11,415 nt of DNA from Isohypsibius dastychi (lineage: Eukaryota; Tardigrada; Eutardigrada; Parachela; Isohypsibiidae). A model generated the notes under the pieces. It was not told where the DNA came from. It saw only the letters and a list, made by a program, of their open reading frames with translations, and ran no database searches. Numbering within the stretch: the stretch's first letter is position 1; each line of letters starts with the position of its first letter. A program made the position numbers and the translations under genes. Of the stretch, positions 1 to 8,857 are shown piece by piece. The stretch covers positions 1 to 11,415 of the forward strand of contig JAQIWT010001305.1 of assembly GCA_034696485.1 (NCBI GenBank), given 5' to 3'.

Positions 1-107
1 AGAACAATTGAACGAGAGGAACTTGACGGCAACGGTCGTTCACCGTTGTTCAACATTCGTTTGATTGGTATATTATGTTTCAGGCTTGGTTCGTTCGTGT
101 AGTTTAC

Positions 108-108
108 T

Positions 109-139
<31 letters not shown>

Positions 140-152
140 CATATATATACAT
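108..152. repeat. AT-rich microsatellite (TA)n / (ATATAC)n
   Basis: A run of TA dinucleotides passes into ATATAC hexamer units and then back to TA. It is a simple-sequence tract typical of eukaryotic non-coding DNA and likely to vary in length between individuals. Confidence 0.9.
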
Positions 153-534
153 GTGACCAAAGTATCTGATAACATGACCTTGTGGTGAAGTGAGGTGTAA
201 TTAAACTCTGCGATCCTGGTTCGCAGATCTCGCTCTTTCGCATGCAGTCTTTTTTGAAAAATGTTTTTTTGTTCCCACCCCCAAGGGAGGGGGGACTCAC
301 ACTTTGAACGTCTATAGGGAGTCCAGGAGAGGTAATCAGGTCTAGTTTTTCTTAGTTAATCCCATCGGTTCACCATCTTGATCCCCTGTGTTAAAGTTAG
401 CGTTAGCCACGCCTCCCCAGTAAAAGTACTTCGCCACCAGTTGTTTGATGTTTTAAACATCGATCTGGACCCCGCAGACTACCTTACTCTACCCTCGCCT
501 CCGTTAATCCACTGCTCCGTCTACCATATATTTT

Positions 535-562
535 TGCCTACTGCCTATTGCCTACTGCCTAT
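535..562. repeat. Four tandem copies of a 7-bp unit TGCCTAY
   Basis: The units are TGCCTAC, TGCCTAT, TGCCTAC and TGCCTAT with no gap, so they also form two copies of a 14-bp unit. The tract is short and lies in unassigned DNA. It does not match a telomere repeat that I know. Confidence 0.85.
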
Positions 563-2816
563 ATTCTCTTTCACCCAATTTATGATGCGAACAGAGAGCT
601 CGGTGTCTGGTTTTTCCTTTTCTGGTTGGTGCAACCGGAAGTGTCGTACTTTTTGAAACCGTGACGGGTAACGTTACTGCCTCCTATTCAAGGAGGAGTT
701 GAATAAACTTACTTCCTCACTTACATCCAAGCTAATCGAGTAAGCAGTAAGAGTACGCCTATATTATTTTCACCATCTCAAGTTCGTCCTGTTTATTGTG
801 GTTCTCAAATTCGCTCTCTCATACTTTCGTTCCCAAATGTCTGTCTCTCATCGATATCCTTGAAGATTACTTTTCTCTGTGATCACTGGGAACCTCTTCT
901 CCGGAAAAAAGAATCAAATTCTGTCGCTGTGGTAAGACCGGAGGAGTTGCTGTTATTATAGGGATTGTTATGTGTTATCCTTTCCAGTGCCTGAATTCTG
1001 AGATGTTCAAACAAACCTTCCCCTTAAATGTCGTTCATGAATATGAGATTGCATGTGGCAGTACGTAAGTATCATAATACCTTTTCAGCTGCATGGTCAA
1101 TCGAGAAACAGTCTGACCAGGGCAGCAGCATTATTCTGAACTCGGTTCAAAATTCGAGTGCGATCACAATAATTAAAAAGGTTACAAAATATTGGTCCCT
1201 GCTTTCGGGTTCCAGTAACGCACCACCGCAAACCGGAAGGTGAGAATGGATCACCTGGGCAGCTTTATAAATGTTCCGCACTCTTATCCCCACCTTTTCG
1301 TTAGAAGCATTTTGAACCGTTTGAAACAATTTCCATTCCGAAAACGTTCGGAAGAAGGTTCGAATCTTAAGTCTTTGGTGATGTTTGGGTTCGAAATGTT
1401 GTCAGGGTTGGTAAGGGAACTCTCTGAAGTTGTTGGCGGGTCGAATATGCACGGATAGTTCGATCACCTTGATTGACCACTTGGGTTAGGAACAAAACGA
1501 TTCAAAATAGTTACCGTCCATCTATGAAGTGTGGCCGGCACAACCGTGGACCAATCAATAATTTTAATAAGATATCGAAGAAGGAGTTGAAGGAAGAAGA
1601 ACCACATCGAGTCGCATATATAGGTATAATATGGTTAGAAAGAACCGATTTCCGTTCAAATTGGAGTATCGGGAAACACCGTGGCGAAACACCTCGGTTT
1701 CGTTTGATCTCTAGCCCACATTCTGTTATAACTTCACCCAAGGCCAGTTTGGCTAACTGTACCGCTCACCTTTGGCCGACTGACCTGGGATCCGTCGCAC
1801 CCCACCTGGTGACCGGTAGAAGTAAAATGACCTGGTCAACGAAGAGTTAAGATTACAGGGACTGTTGGAACCAGATTCAGCTCGTTTTTTGAACCCGCTC
1901 TATATGTTGTTTTCGACCCACACCCGCACCAGTTATTGTCATCACCGTTTCAACCACGGTAACGAGAGTCTTCCGCAACGTGGCGGAAAGGTATGAACGT
2001 CCAGCGGAAGTGGCGGAAAAAGACAATCGGGTGATTCCCTTACTGCCTGCTGTTTCGTTTGATTTTGATGACGATTACGGCACCAATCGAACCTACTGAT
2101 ACCATTTAAACCGGGATCGTTTGAAGCTGTGATAGTCAATTGGTGCAAACATCTCATTTTCTCAACAAAAGTATATATTGGGTCTGAAGCGCAAGAAAAT
2201 AAAGTTGTCTGAAGTTGAATGAGGGAGCTACGTCGGTAGGATGAGACTGGCACCAGAAAAAATTCTCTTGCCAGTAACGGGAGGGAACGAAGGGCAAAAA
2301 ATGCTTACGTTGGGTTTGGTCGGAACTTTTAAATGTTGTACAATCAGTGTTTCTTGTTTGAAGGATGAAATTATCCTTATGTTTTGAAATAAACCAATTG
2401 CACGGAAAGCAAAAATCCAGCAAACATGTGCAAAAGCACAACACTGCCGGCAACATAACCTGGCAGCATCTTCCTTGCTCTCCGCATCATCCATGGCATT
2501 TTATAGACTCAGCCAAATAATTGTAGCTTTCCTGAAAGTTGTTCAAGGTTTACGTTTTGGACTGCAAAAATTTTCCGCTGATTTTTTCACATACAAAACG
2601 GCTAGCATCATGTATGATTATTTGGGCCACACATTGTCGGTTTCATCCAAGGGATCAGTTTTTCGCCCTATATCCAGACATACCATGTCCAAAAACCCCA
2701 GAAGTTATCACGAAGAACACGTTTTTCGTGAAGTTTGGTCAATTTTGGCCAAGTCGGAGTCGAAAAAAACGAACGTTAGCCCGATGGGGCCAGACATTGT
2801 TCTGGCCAGCATATAG

Positions 2817-2854
2817 GGCCCCATATGAGAAGTTTTCGCCGGTGGCCCCATATG
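2817..2854. repeat. Direct repeat of GGCCCCATATG
   Basis: Two perfect 11-bp copies lie at 2817-2827 and 2844-2854, 27 bp apart start to start. The segment between them (agaagttttcgccggt) is unrelated. No function can be assigned. Confidence 0.6.
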
Positions 2855-3138
2855 GTTTCAAACTCAGATTCAACTTTCGTGGAGCTTTCAAGGTTCACAA
2901 ACTTCATTTTCAAATCGACCGTTGATTCGAACCGGTTTAAGGAATCTGGGTTTGTTGAGCCGGCGGTTCACTGGACTCATTTTCTGAACTTTGCGCCGTG
3001 GACGATCGCCGGGCTTTCTGTATGTATACAAACAAGGGAAAGGGTTTCGAAGACTTGAGAGTGTTCTGTTCGTCGACGTCAACCGAAGGAGCGAAGGCGA
3101 CCAGGTGCTAAATCACAGGCAGCTAAAATTCAGGGCTT

Positions 3139-3388
3139 CAGCCTCCCGAATATTTTTGCCAGCCTCTTGAATATGCCTTTTGAATTATTTTGCCAGCCTC
3201 TCGAATCAGGTTCTCGAACGTTTTTGTGGTTTTTGTTACCTTTTTGAAACCCCCGAAGCCCCAAAAAACCCCCCTTCCTGACTTCGACCCCTCTCCCCCA
3301 TGGACCATTGCCCCGGGGACCAAAAAGTCAGCCTCCCGGCTGGACCAGTGCACAGCGAAAAATTGAAAAAAGAACTCAGCCTCCCGAA
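3139..3388. repeat. Dispersed CAGCCTC motif cluster with C-tracts
   Basis: Five copies of CAGCCTC, four of them continuing as YYGAA, start at 3139, 3160, 3194, 3329 and 3377. Between the third and fourth copies lie runs of C at 3250-3254, 3259-3262, 3269-3274, 3288-3291, 3295-3299 and 3311-3314, so the minus strand is rich in G-tracts. A minus-strand open frame of 102 codons (3138-3446) crosses the region, and three motif copies read there as Arg-Glu-Ala in the same frame. I do not recognise the product, and the low complexity argues against calling it a gene. It may be a decayed tandem array or repeat element. Confidence 0.6.
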
Positions 3389-3429
3389 GTTTTGAACCTC
3401 GGCACACCACTGGGAATGACATCAATACG

Positions 3430-4256
3430 TTGACTCTTTTAGCCATTGCGCACTTTTGAGCTGATCTGTGTTTTTGAGAACGTGTGCTTTTTCAGCGAAG
3501 GAAAGTTGTCTTCACTGGCTAAAGCTGCCAATTTACAAGTGTGTACCGCGTAGCGCTACGCTTTGACTGGTACAGGCCTCGTTAGCTGCGTTTAAGCTAC
3601 GCAAATCTACGGCATACAGTAATATCTAGGCGAGATTACGCTTGGAAAACACGTTTTCATGTGGTGTTTCAGAGTTTTTATTCCATAACTTGTTACCATG
3701 ACAACCGGAACCGGAAGTGACTCCATTTCCGGTTCTCGTAAGTGATGTTGAACCACATCGTTGCCGTATGTCTCAGTCGATTCTCCATAACTAGGCTGGA
3801 AAACTAGTCATTTCCGGTTACATGACAGGCACGTGACAGCAACTGTGGCTTACGGTGTGACCCGATTTTCGAAATTTATTCTGTTTTCGACTAACAATCA
3901 AGCAGAACGAGTTTTGTGGTATGAGTTTGTATGTTGAGATGTCGATCGCTCGTTCTCAAGATCGAAAAAACTGAATTTCGAATTTTTCGGGTCGCCGTTT
4001 TGGGTCGACCGAAGGTCGACCTCTGAACCTGAATCAAAATTTCCCCATTTATTTTTGCCATTCTAAATGGTGGAATTGGTTTGGTCGCATTGACAGGCGT
4101 CCGCAAAAGGAGAGTCTTTGTTGGGATATTACTGTATAAATTTGGACGGACATCTTTTCCGGTTATTTCGGGGGCTATGAATATTCAATATTCGGATGCT
4201 TATTGTTACTTATTGAACTGTCATTCTATTAACTGAAATTTTTTCCTCATAAATTC
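3430..4256. other. Unassigned stretch with palindromes and TTCCGG motifs
   Basis: No gene is supported. The stretch holds the 14-bp perfect palindrome GCGTAGCGCTACGC at 3548-3561, bracketed by TGTACC (3542-3547) and GGTACA (3569-3574). It also holds a group of CCGGAA/TTCCGG motifs at 3705, 3711, 3727 and 3812, with AACCGGAA (3703-3710) and TTCCGGTT (3727-3734) as inverted arms, and a CACGTG hexamer near 3831. A minus-strand open frame of 71 codons (3891-4106) has no recognisable feature. Confidence 0.45.
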
Positions 4257-4550
4257 TCAAGTGACCTGTTCAAAGAATTCATTTAATCTTGTGGCAAATT
4301 TTATCGAGATTCCTACAGAGAACAACTCCTTCAGGTAATGTTGCTGAATATCCCCGGAGTAATAAATTTGGATCCCTAATTTCCACATGGCAAGCTGCGG
4401 TGGGCACACTGTCACCCACGGGACTTCGCGAGAAAGATACACAGTATAACGTAAGCTAGCGTCTTCCAAAACATTGCGTATAGAGATGTGAATACCGGTT
4501 GGCACTCGGTCGTGGGAGCTGATTTTCATTGGTAAATGACATAAATTGGT
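4257..4550 (-). CDS. Possible hypothetical protein or terminal exon, unrecognised
   Basis: The minus strand is open for about 97 codons, with an ATG at 4529 giving 90 residues and TGA at 4257-4259. The composition is more protein-like than most frames here: mixed hydrophobic, aromatic and charged residues, few repeats, and a C-terminal part that could be helical (near residues 60-88, with LKELF and RLNEFFEQ). I do not recognise the family. A stop seven codons upstream of the ATG limits extension. No AATAAA is evident close downstream on the minus strand, and no clear splice acceptor fixes the upstream edge. It could be a small gene, a last exon or chance. Confidence 0.18.
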   Translation of the reverse strand, partial: TNLCHLPMKISSHDRVPTGIHISIRNVLEDASLRYTVYLSREVPWVTVCPPQLAMWKLGIQIYYSGDIQQHYLKELFSVGISIKFATRLNEFFEQVT

Positions 4551-4627
4551 ACCTCATGCGGCTGCCTATGCCTGTCAGATTGTCGAACTGCAGTACCACT
4601 GGGAACGCACGATATGCGTTGGGGATC

Positions 4628-4660
4628 CTGAATAGTCTTGGATAGTCTGAATAATCTTGG
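4628..4660. repeat. Two tandem copies of a 19-bp unit
   Basis: CTGAATAGTCTTGG at 4628-4641 recurs as CTGAATAATCTTGG at 4647-4660 with one difference, a 19-bp period. It looks like a small local duplication with no assigned role. Confidence 0.7.
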
Positions 4661-4827
4661 AGGTTGCCAGTTCTATAAAGCCATTTGTTTTTTTCCCGAA
4701 ATCCCGCCTATGGGATTATACTAGAGACGCACGTCTACGATGTTCTGTTCTATGAAAACCTTTTCTTTACTTGGTGCATTCAAGCCAATTTTGAGGACTA
4801 CGAAACCGGTCAACGATGATCGGTTAT

Positions 4828-4841
4828 CCCCCCCCCCCCCC
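4828..4841. repeat. Homopolymer run of 14 C
   Basis: Fourteen consecutive C are followed by ATGGGTGTGGG. The run is prone to polymerase slippage, so its exact length is uncertain and open frames crossing it should not be trusted. Confidence 0.9.
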
Positions 4842-5771
4842 ATGGGTGTGGGAGAAAATTTCCATCAGGCATGGATGGAATCATCAGGGAGCACAGCGAG
4901 AAAATCCACTGAAGAATGGTGGTACGCGGGAAGTTGGGCAGTACGATGTACATCGACCTGTACTTCATTCTGCGCACGTTAGAATTTCTACAATGCTCGA
5001 CGAGAAAACAGACATTTCGTGGTTCAAAAAACGGGTTTTCTGAGCAGAACGGTCCACCAGTCCTGGTTCATACAACCAGATTAAGAGAATGGCTGGGTTA
5101 GAGAACCTGTTCACTCGAGTGAAAGACCAAGAGAAAAAAACAAACTATGGGTGTGCACGCCGGGGTGAATACACGAGTGGTGGAGGAGAAAAATAAGACC
5201 ACAAACGACCCTGTACGGTTCAGGGATCAGAGTGATGATTTTTCAGGTACGTGCTGACAGTGTGCGCATTTCACGAGGAATTTACCCCATCCCCACCACA
5301 TCAGTTTAGAGACACGCCTCAGAAATGAATGGTTTGTGGAACCATATGATCCAAATTAGGGCACGTGTTGCAATGAATTCAGAAATTCCGGAACGTCACC
5401 CTTGTTTCTGATCACGGTAGTTACACCCATCCTCCGAAACGCAAGTAGCGCATATTCACGTCCTAATCGTAGTATCTTAACCCAGGGCGGGAACGGGTTC
5501 TTCAGGCGACAGTGCTGCCACGCTTTTGACGATAATTTTCTGCATGGTGAGTTCGGCTTCGCAAAATTTGATGAAATTTTCATTCAGTGCACCATGAAGA
5601 CTGGACTGTCACCAGTTTCTTCAACTCTTCGTTTTCTTGAACCATAAAGTTCAAATTGTTTTGGCATTCAAAAAATAGTTTTCTATGAAAACGTGTTGCA
5701 CGAACTATGCAGAATATCAGTTGAAGTTAAGTTGTGAATTGAAAATCTAGTGTTTGCTGGTGTATTACTGC

Positions 5772-5774
5772 TTA
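5772..5774. repeat. Left target-site duplication TTA
   Basis: TTA immediately precedes the CAAGC end of the transposon and is repeated after its other end at 8443-8445. With the outer C at 5771 and outer G at 8446 the empty site would read CTTAG, matching the CTNAG target and 3-bp TNA duplication known for the Tc4/Tc5 group. Confidence 0.8.
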
Positions 5775-6060
5775 CAAGCAAACGTGCGTAACCCGAAAGC
5801 GCAGATTTCAAAATGGATAAGTGCAAAGATAGCTTTTTTTGCGTTGATCACCATCTGACTAATGAGGCGGTTGATAACGGGCTTGTAAGCGAGTAAAAAA
5901 GGTAAGAAGGAAGAGAACCGTCCTTTTTTTGGTAGGAAAGTGGTCACAAATATTCCGCCAGGACCAACGTTAGCCACGGGCGGGGCCAATCGTCTCCAAC
6001 ATGAGGCAAATTCTTGAGGCATTGTAATATCGAGACAGAACGTAGATTTGCGGCTCCAAC
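5775..6060 (+). repeat. Left terminal inverted repeat of the Tc5-like element
   Basis: It matches the reverse complement of 8170-8442 almost continuously, with about 20 substitutions and two single-base indels in the first 228 bp. An extra 12 bp (atgaggcaaatt, 6001-6012) has no counterpart in the right repeat. After it the match resumes (CTTGAGGCATTGTAATA) and fades near 6060. Open frames crossing this repeat also appear, inverted, in the right repeat. They reflect the duplicated DNA, not genes. Confidence 0.9.
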
Positions 6061-6310
6061 CATGTTTTCTCCATTCCAACAGACTGGAATCAAGCAATTT
6101 GGTTGATTTCATGCAGTTCGATGTGGTTTGTTGTGGATTTCTGAAATTCAAAACTTCAAGCTTATCTCTGTTGATACTTTGACCAAATGAGGATGGACTC
6201 CTTCAATTTAAACAACGTGCTACAGTGTTTGTTTGGGCGGTATTATGTGTCTCCCAGAGGGGTTGGTGAGCTGACTCCGAATGAGAAGATCTTGTTGGAT
6301 GATTTGCGTG

Positions 6311-6363
6311 GTAAGAAACCATTGATCCGTAATTTCTTGGAAATTACAAGAACTCATTTGCAG
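6311..6363 (+). other. Probable 53-nt intron in the transposase gene
   Basis: Donor GTAAGAAACC follows CGTG and the acceptor ends CATTTGCAG, so both ends follow the GT-AG rule. Joining the exons gives an open frame only as far as TAA at 6399-6401, while the next recognisable coding segment (from 6421) lies in another frame. Either there is a further lesion or the true acceptor is elsewhere, so this call is weaker than the second intron. Confidence 0.5.
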
Positions 6364-7042
6364 TGATTATTGATTCTGAAATTGATCCTTTGGGCATTTA
6401 AATAGTGGAAGGGTGGGGATTTGGATATTGACAATGATGCAGCGCAGTCGGAATCTGAAGAGACCGGAAGTGACGAAGAAGACGGATTGGATATTCCTAC
6501 GCTCAGTTTTGACGCATCTGACGCAATGGATGTTGTTGACGGACAATCTGATTCGGGAACACTGTATGAGCCTTCGTCTGTACTGACCATTTCTGTTGGT
6601 GTTGCGGATTTTGAACACCGCAAGCGTGCTGTGGAATTCTGGCGCGAAAATGATCCCTCAAGACCCTTTAAGACGGTTCAAACCAGATTTCGCCAGCTGA
6701 CTTGTGCTGCTATGCTTCATCGATGGGAGAAAACGCTCCAGAAAAAGGGCGGCAAGAAAGAGAAGTCACGCTGGATTGCGGCAGAAGTTTTCCAGAAATA
6801 TCAAGCGGCAATTGTATGATTGCGGCAATCGCAAAATTGTGCATGACATTGACTTGAGACGCTGGGCAGTGCAAACAAACGTCGAAATCGGCTAAAAGGA
6901 CTTCAAGGCATCTGCTACATGGGTTTTGCGTTTCAAACAGCGTCATCGCATTGTTTCACGGAAGATTACGAAATATTTGACTGCAGCGGAAGTGCGTGAT
7001 CAGAAAGCAATTCTAGAGTCTGCCAAGGAGTTTGTTACCAAT

Positions 7043-7094
7043 GTAAGAAGCGATTTACTAATGTTAAAAATTGCTACGGAAATATATGTTGCAG
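7043..7094 (+). other. Probable 52-nt intron in the transposase gene
   Basis: Donor GTAAGAAGCG follows ACCAAT and the acceptor ends TATATGTTGCAG. Removing it joins FVTN to VANYVQYYGPTEYV, which fits the expected link between the second DNA-binding domain and the start of the catalytic domain better than the unspliced reading. The size and the donor and acceptor form match the first intron. Confidence 0.7.
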
Positions 7095-7510
7095 GTTGCC
7101 AATTATGTTCAATATTATGGGCCAACAGAGTACGTAATGCAGATCAATCCAGGTTCAACAGGGAACTTTATACTGGACGCACTTTGGCTACCATTGGTTC
7201 GCGTTACGTTTCTGTTGTGCTTCTGGACTCATGGACTGGCTTCACTCGAGCGATTCATCAGCTTGACACTTCCATCAATATCGTCGTCCATACCATTTCT
7301 CCCAAGACGACCGGAATGATACAGCCATTAGATGTGTATGGCTTCCGAGTTTGGAAGTAATTTGTCCGTCAAATTTCGGATCGTGTTTTGATGGGTTGTT
7401 TGCCAGTCAACTTGCACGAACGCAAAACCGGGTTGTCCGCTATTTTTGACCACAAACTTTGGGGTAGCGCACCTCGCCCCCTTTGCTCCAAAACTGGTGG
7501 CTTCTAACAC

Positions 7511-8169
7511 AGTCGATAGAAAATTAATTTCTCTATCCGAACAGGTATCACACTGAACGATGAAGAATGGTTGTCAGCCTTGAGGGTCAAAAGAACAAGA
7601 AACGGTCAGAAGTTTTTTAGTCTCGACCCAAAAATTTGAAATCGACCAAACCCACGAACTTCGTTTTCTTCACGGCATCTTCGAGACATTTTGGCTCAGT
7701 TTTTAAAGCGCTACATTTTTAATAGCAGATATCTTGTGATTGGATAAAGCCCCGAGAAGATACAGCTCCCCCGTAAACCGAAAGATCATCAAAAACATGG
7801 AGGAAGTTCTCTGCTTTAACCATTTCTTTCAGGTGAATCATTTGTGTAATATTTTCATTGAGTGATTTTTTTGAACAAGATCTATCCACACAGATTCGGA
7901 GCTTGCTCTGTCAGGATGTGGATTCTCATTTGTGTGATGAAGTTTTTCAATTGAAATAAACAAATTCGTCTGCATTGAAACGATTTTCCAAATGAATATT
8001 TGCGGTCTTACCAGATTAAAAGTCAACAAATTCGAATAACAATCAACATATTTTATTCACGCAAAAAACTTGATGACCGATTACGGCTGTACACAATGCG
8101 ATGTCATTCATTTAGCCTGAAAACTTCCCTTACGTGTAGTGCAATCAGCAAATACCGCTTGAGAGTGAC
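7511..8169. other. Internal 3' region of the Tc5-like element, no coding signal
   Basis: This region lies between the last recognisable transposase sequence and the right inverted repeat. Short frames such as the one with LNDEEWLSALRVKR near 7555-7590 may be eroded transposase tail but cannot be assigned. A CAG/GTATCA donor-like site at 7545 and a CTTTCAG acceptor-like site ending at 7832 are visible and could mark a further intron, which is speculative. Confidence 0.4.
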
Positions 8170-8442
8170 GTTGGTGCCACCGATCTACGTTCCGCCTCGT
8201 TATTACAATGCGTCAAGTTGTAGACCATTAGCCCCGCCCGTGGCTGACGTTGGCCTTGGCGGAATATTTGTGACCACTTTTCTACCAAAAAAGGGACGTT
8301 TCTCTTTCTTCTTCCCTTTTTTACCCGCTTACAAGCCCGTTATCAACCGCCTCATTAGTCAGATGGTGATCAGCGCAAAAAAGCTATCTTTTGCACTTTC
8401 CCATTTTGAAATCTGAGCTTTCGGGCTACGCACGTTTGCTTG
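8170..8442 (-). repeat. Right terminal inverted repeat of the Tc5-like element
   Basis: It is the inverted counterpart of 5775-6060, most similar in the outer 228 bp. It lacks the 12-bp segment present at 6001-6012. The outer end reads CACGTTTGCTTG. Confidence 0.9.
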
Positions 8443-8445
8443 TTA
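8443..8445. repeat. Right target-site duplication TTA
   Basis: The second copy of the TTA next to the GCTTG end, followed by G at 8446, completes the inferred CTTAG target. Confidence 0.8.
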
Positions 8446-8857
8446 GATCGACAATTTTGCAGATGCTTTGTGCCAAGATATCAAGTAGATAGAAGGGGGT
8501 TGATTATATTCTTCCACCTTCCTTAACTCTTCGTTTACCAGGTGGGGTCCAATCGACCCCAGCCTTTAATGGTTTTAGCATAATAGATCACCTAATCATT
8601 TTAGAGCAAAATGCTCCAAAGTCAGTGTTAAGATTTTGATCTACTGCATTTTGGTTTTTTCCGAATTTTGGAGCTCCAATTAAGAGCTGAGAAATCAGCT
8701 GGGGCTTTATTTGAGGGTTCGCCAAGATTTTTTTCCGTGATTTTGTAACTTATCTGCTGATTATATTTCGAGAAATCGGAAACGGCAGTTTCATAGAAAA
8801 AAGGATAATGTAGAGGAATATGAAAAGTTTGGATTTTCGACCTCTATGGCCACGAGA
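8446..8857. other. Spacer between two mobile elements, several short hairpins
   Basis: No gene is seen. Perfect small hairpins lie at 8544-8549/8555-8560 (GGGGTC/GACCCC), 8604-8608/8612-8616 (GAGCA/TGCTC) and 8685-8690/8695-8700 (AGCTGA/TCAGCT around a GAAA loop). The minus-strand frame at 8750-8944 runs into the next inverted repeat and has no recognisable content. Confidence 0.5.

Larger units (their letters stand above)
1..3138. other. Anonymous stretch, no recognisable gene
   Basis: Both strands were read. The open frames here are short or overlap each other on opposite strands, and none shows a familiar domain. The longest is 125 codons on the plus strand (1473-1850), opens with TTG and has no domain I know. 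Small structures are visible: inverted repeats at 30-36/42-48 (CAACGGT/ACCGTTG), 685-691/699-705 (TATTCAA/TTGAATA) and 2788-2794/2801-2807 (GGCCAGA/TCTGGCC); a purine/pyrimidine tract of C and G runs at about 274-294; and the repeats listed separately. I infer intergenic or intronic DNA, possibly with decayed repeats. An exon of an unfamiliar gene cannot be excluded. Confidence 0.5.
4551..5771. other. Unassigned stretch with scattered small open frames
   Basis: No gene can be supported. Open frames of 60-81 codons overlap each other on both strands, for example 5356-5583 minus against 5402-5647 plus, so at most one of each pair could be real. A 49-codon open stretch at 5047-5193 follows an acceptor-like TTTTCTGAGCAG, but it has no recognisable domain. 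Simple repeats within the stretch are listed separately. Confidence 0.45.
6187..7510 (+). pseudogene. Tc5/Tigger-type transposase, broken by stops, frameshifts and a deletion
   Basis: This was a DNA transposase that bound the element ends and cut and rejoined DNA. Exon 1 (ATG 6187 to 6310) is unrecognised. After an acidic stretch from 6421, a first helix-turn-helix segment (about 6613-6810, with KRAVEFWR and RWEKTLQKKGGKKEK) leads after a +1 frame change near 6815 into a second, Tc5/CENP-B type (about 6836-7042, with VHDIDLRRWA and VSRKITKY), interrupted by TAA at 6893. A 52-nt intron (7043-7094) follows, then another frame change near 7125-7140. The catalytic domain retains Asp at 7142 (NADQS), 7226 (LLDSWTG) and 7331 (TTGMIQPLDVYGFRVWK), followed by TAA at 7358-7360. 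Only 28 residues separate the first two Asp, against roughly 90 in relatives, so some 60-70 residues are deleted. Similarity fades after about 7510. Confidence 0.85.
5775..8442 (+). mobile_element. Tc5-like DNA transposon with long inverted repeats, inactive copy
   Basis: The element is 2,668 bp. It begins CAAGCAAACGTGCGTA and ends with the matching complement finishing in GCTTG. The inverted repeats run 286 bp on the left and 273 bp on the right and are roughly 90% identical by eye. A TTA duplication flanks both ends. The transposase remnant between the repeats reads on the plus strand and carries CENP-B/Tc5-type helix-turn-helix and DDD transposase motifs. Long inverted repeats, a TNA target duplication and this transposase type together point to the Tc4/Tc5 branch rather than to short-repeat pogo/Tigger elements with TA duplications. 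Lesions in the transposase make the copy non-autonomous. Confidence 0.88.

Noticed and set aside
73-300. Minus-strand frame with alternating Ile, Cys and Tyr
   Set aside because: It is produced by the AT microsatellite and has no protein-like part outside it.
1350-1375. GGTTCGAATC, resembling the T-loop of a tRNA gene
   Set aside because: The flanking bases cannot form the T-stem and no D-arm or acceptor stem pairs upstream. A similar motif near 2927-2938 fails in the same way.
4740-5101. Plus-strand frames crossing or starting beside the run of C at 4828-4841
   Set aside because: They overlap one another in different frames, show no known domain, and depend on the exact length of a homopolymer.
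5047-5193. Open stretch after a TTTTCTGAGCAG acceptor-like site, reading MAGLENLFTRVKDQEKK
   Set aside because: 49 codons with no donor partner, no domain and no neighbouring exon. Too little to support an exon call.
5356-5647. Overlapping frames on both strands, including a minus-strand reading with GALNENFIKF and QENEELKKL segments that might join through a frameshift
   Set aside because: It needs an assumed frameshift, matches no family I know, and competes with an 81-codon plus-strand frame. Chance is the simpler reading.
5775-6151. Minus-strand frame of 128 codons with a protein-like sequence (GGIFVTTFLPKKGRF), repeated on the plus strand at 8000-8416
   Set aside because: The similarity of the two frames follows from the terminal inverted repeats of the transposon. 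A shared sequence in a repeat does not make a gene, and each frame runs into unrelated sequence inside the element.
5775-8442. PIF/Harbinger element, because the duplication is TTA
   Set aside because: The transposase remnant has CENP-B/Tc5-type helix-turn-helix domains and DSWTG and QPLDVYGFRVWK motifs, which are not Harbinger. Tc4/Tc5 also makes a TNA duplication.
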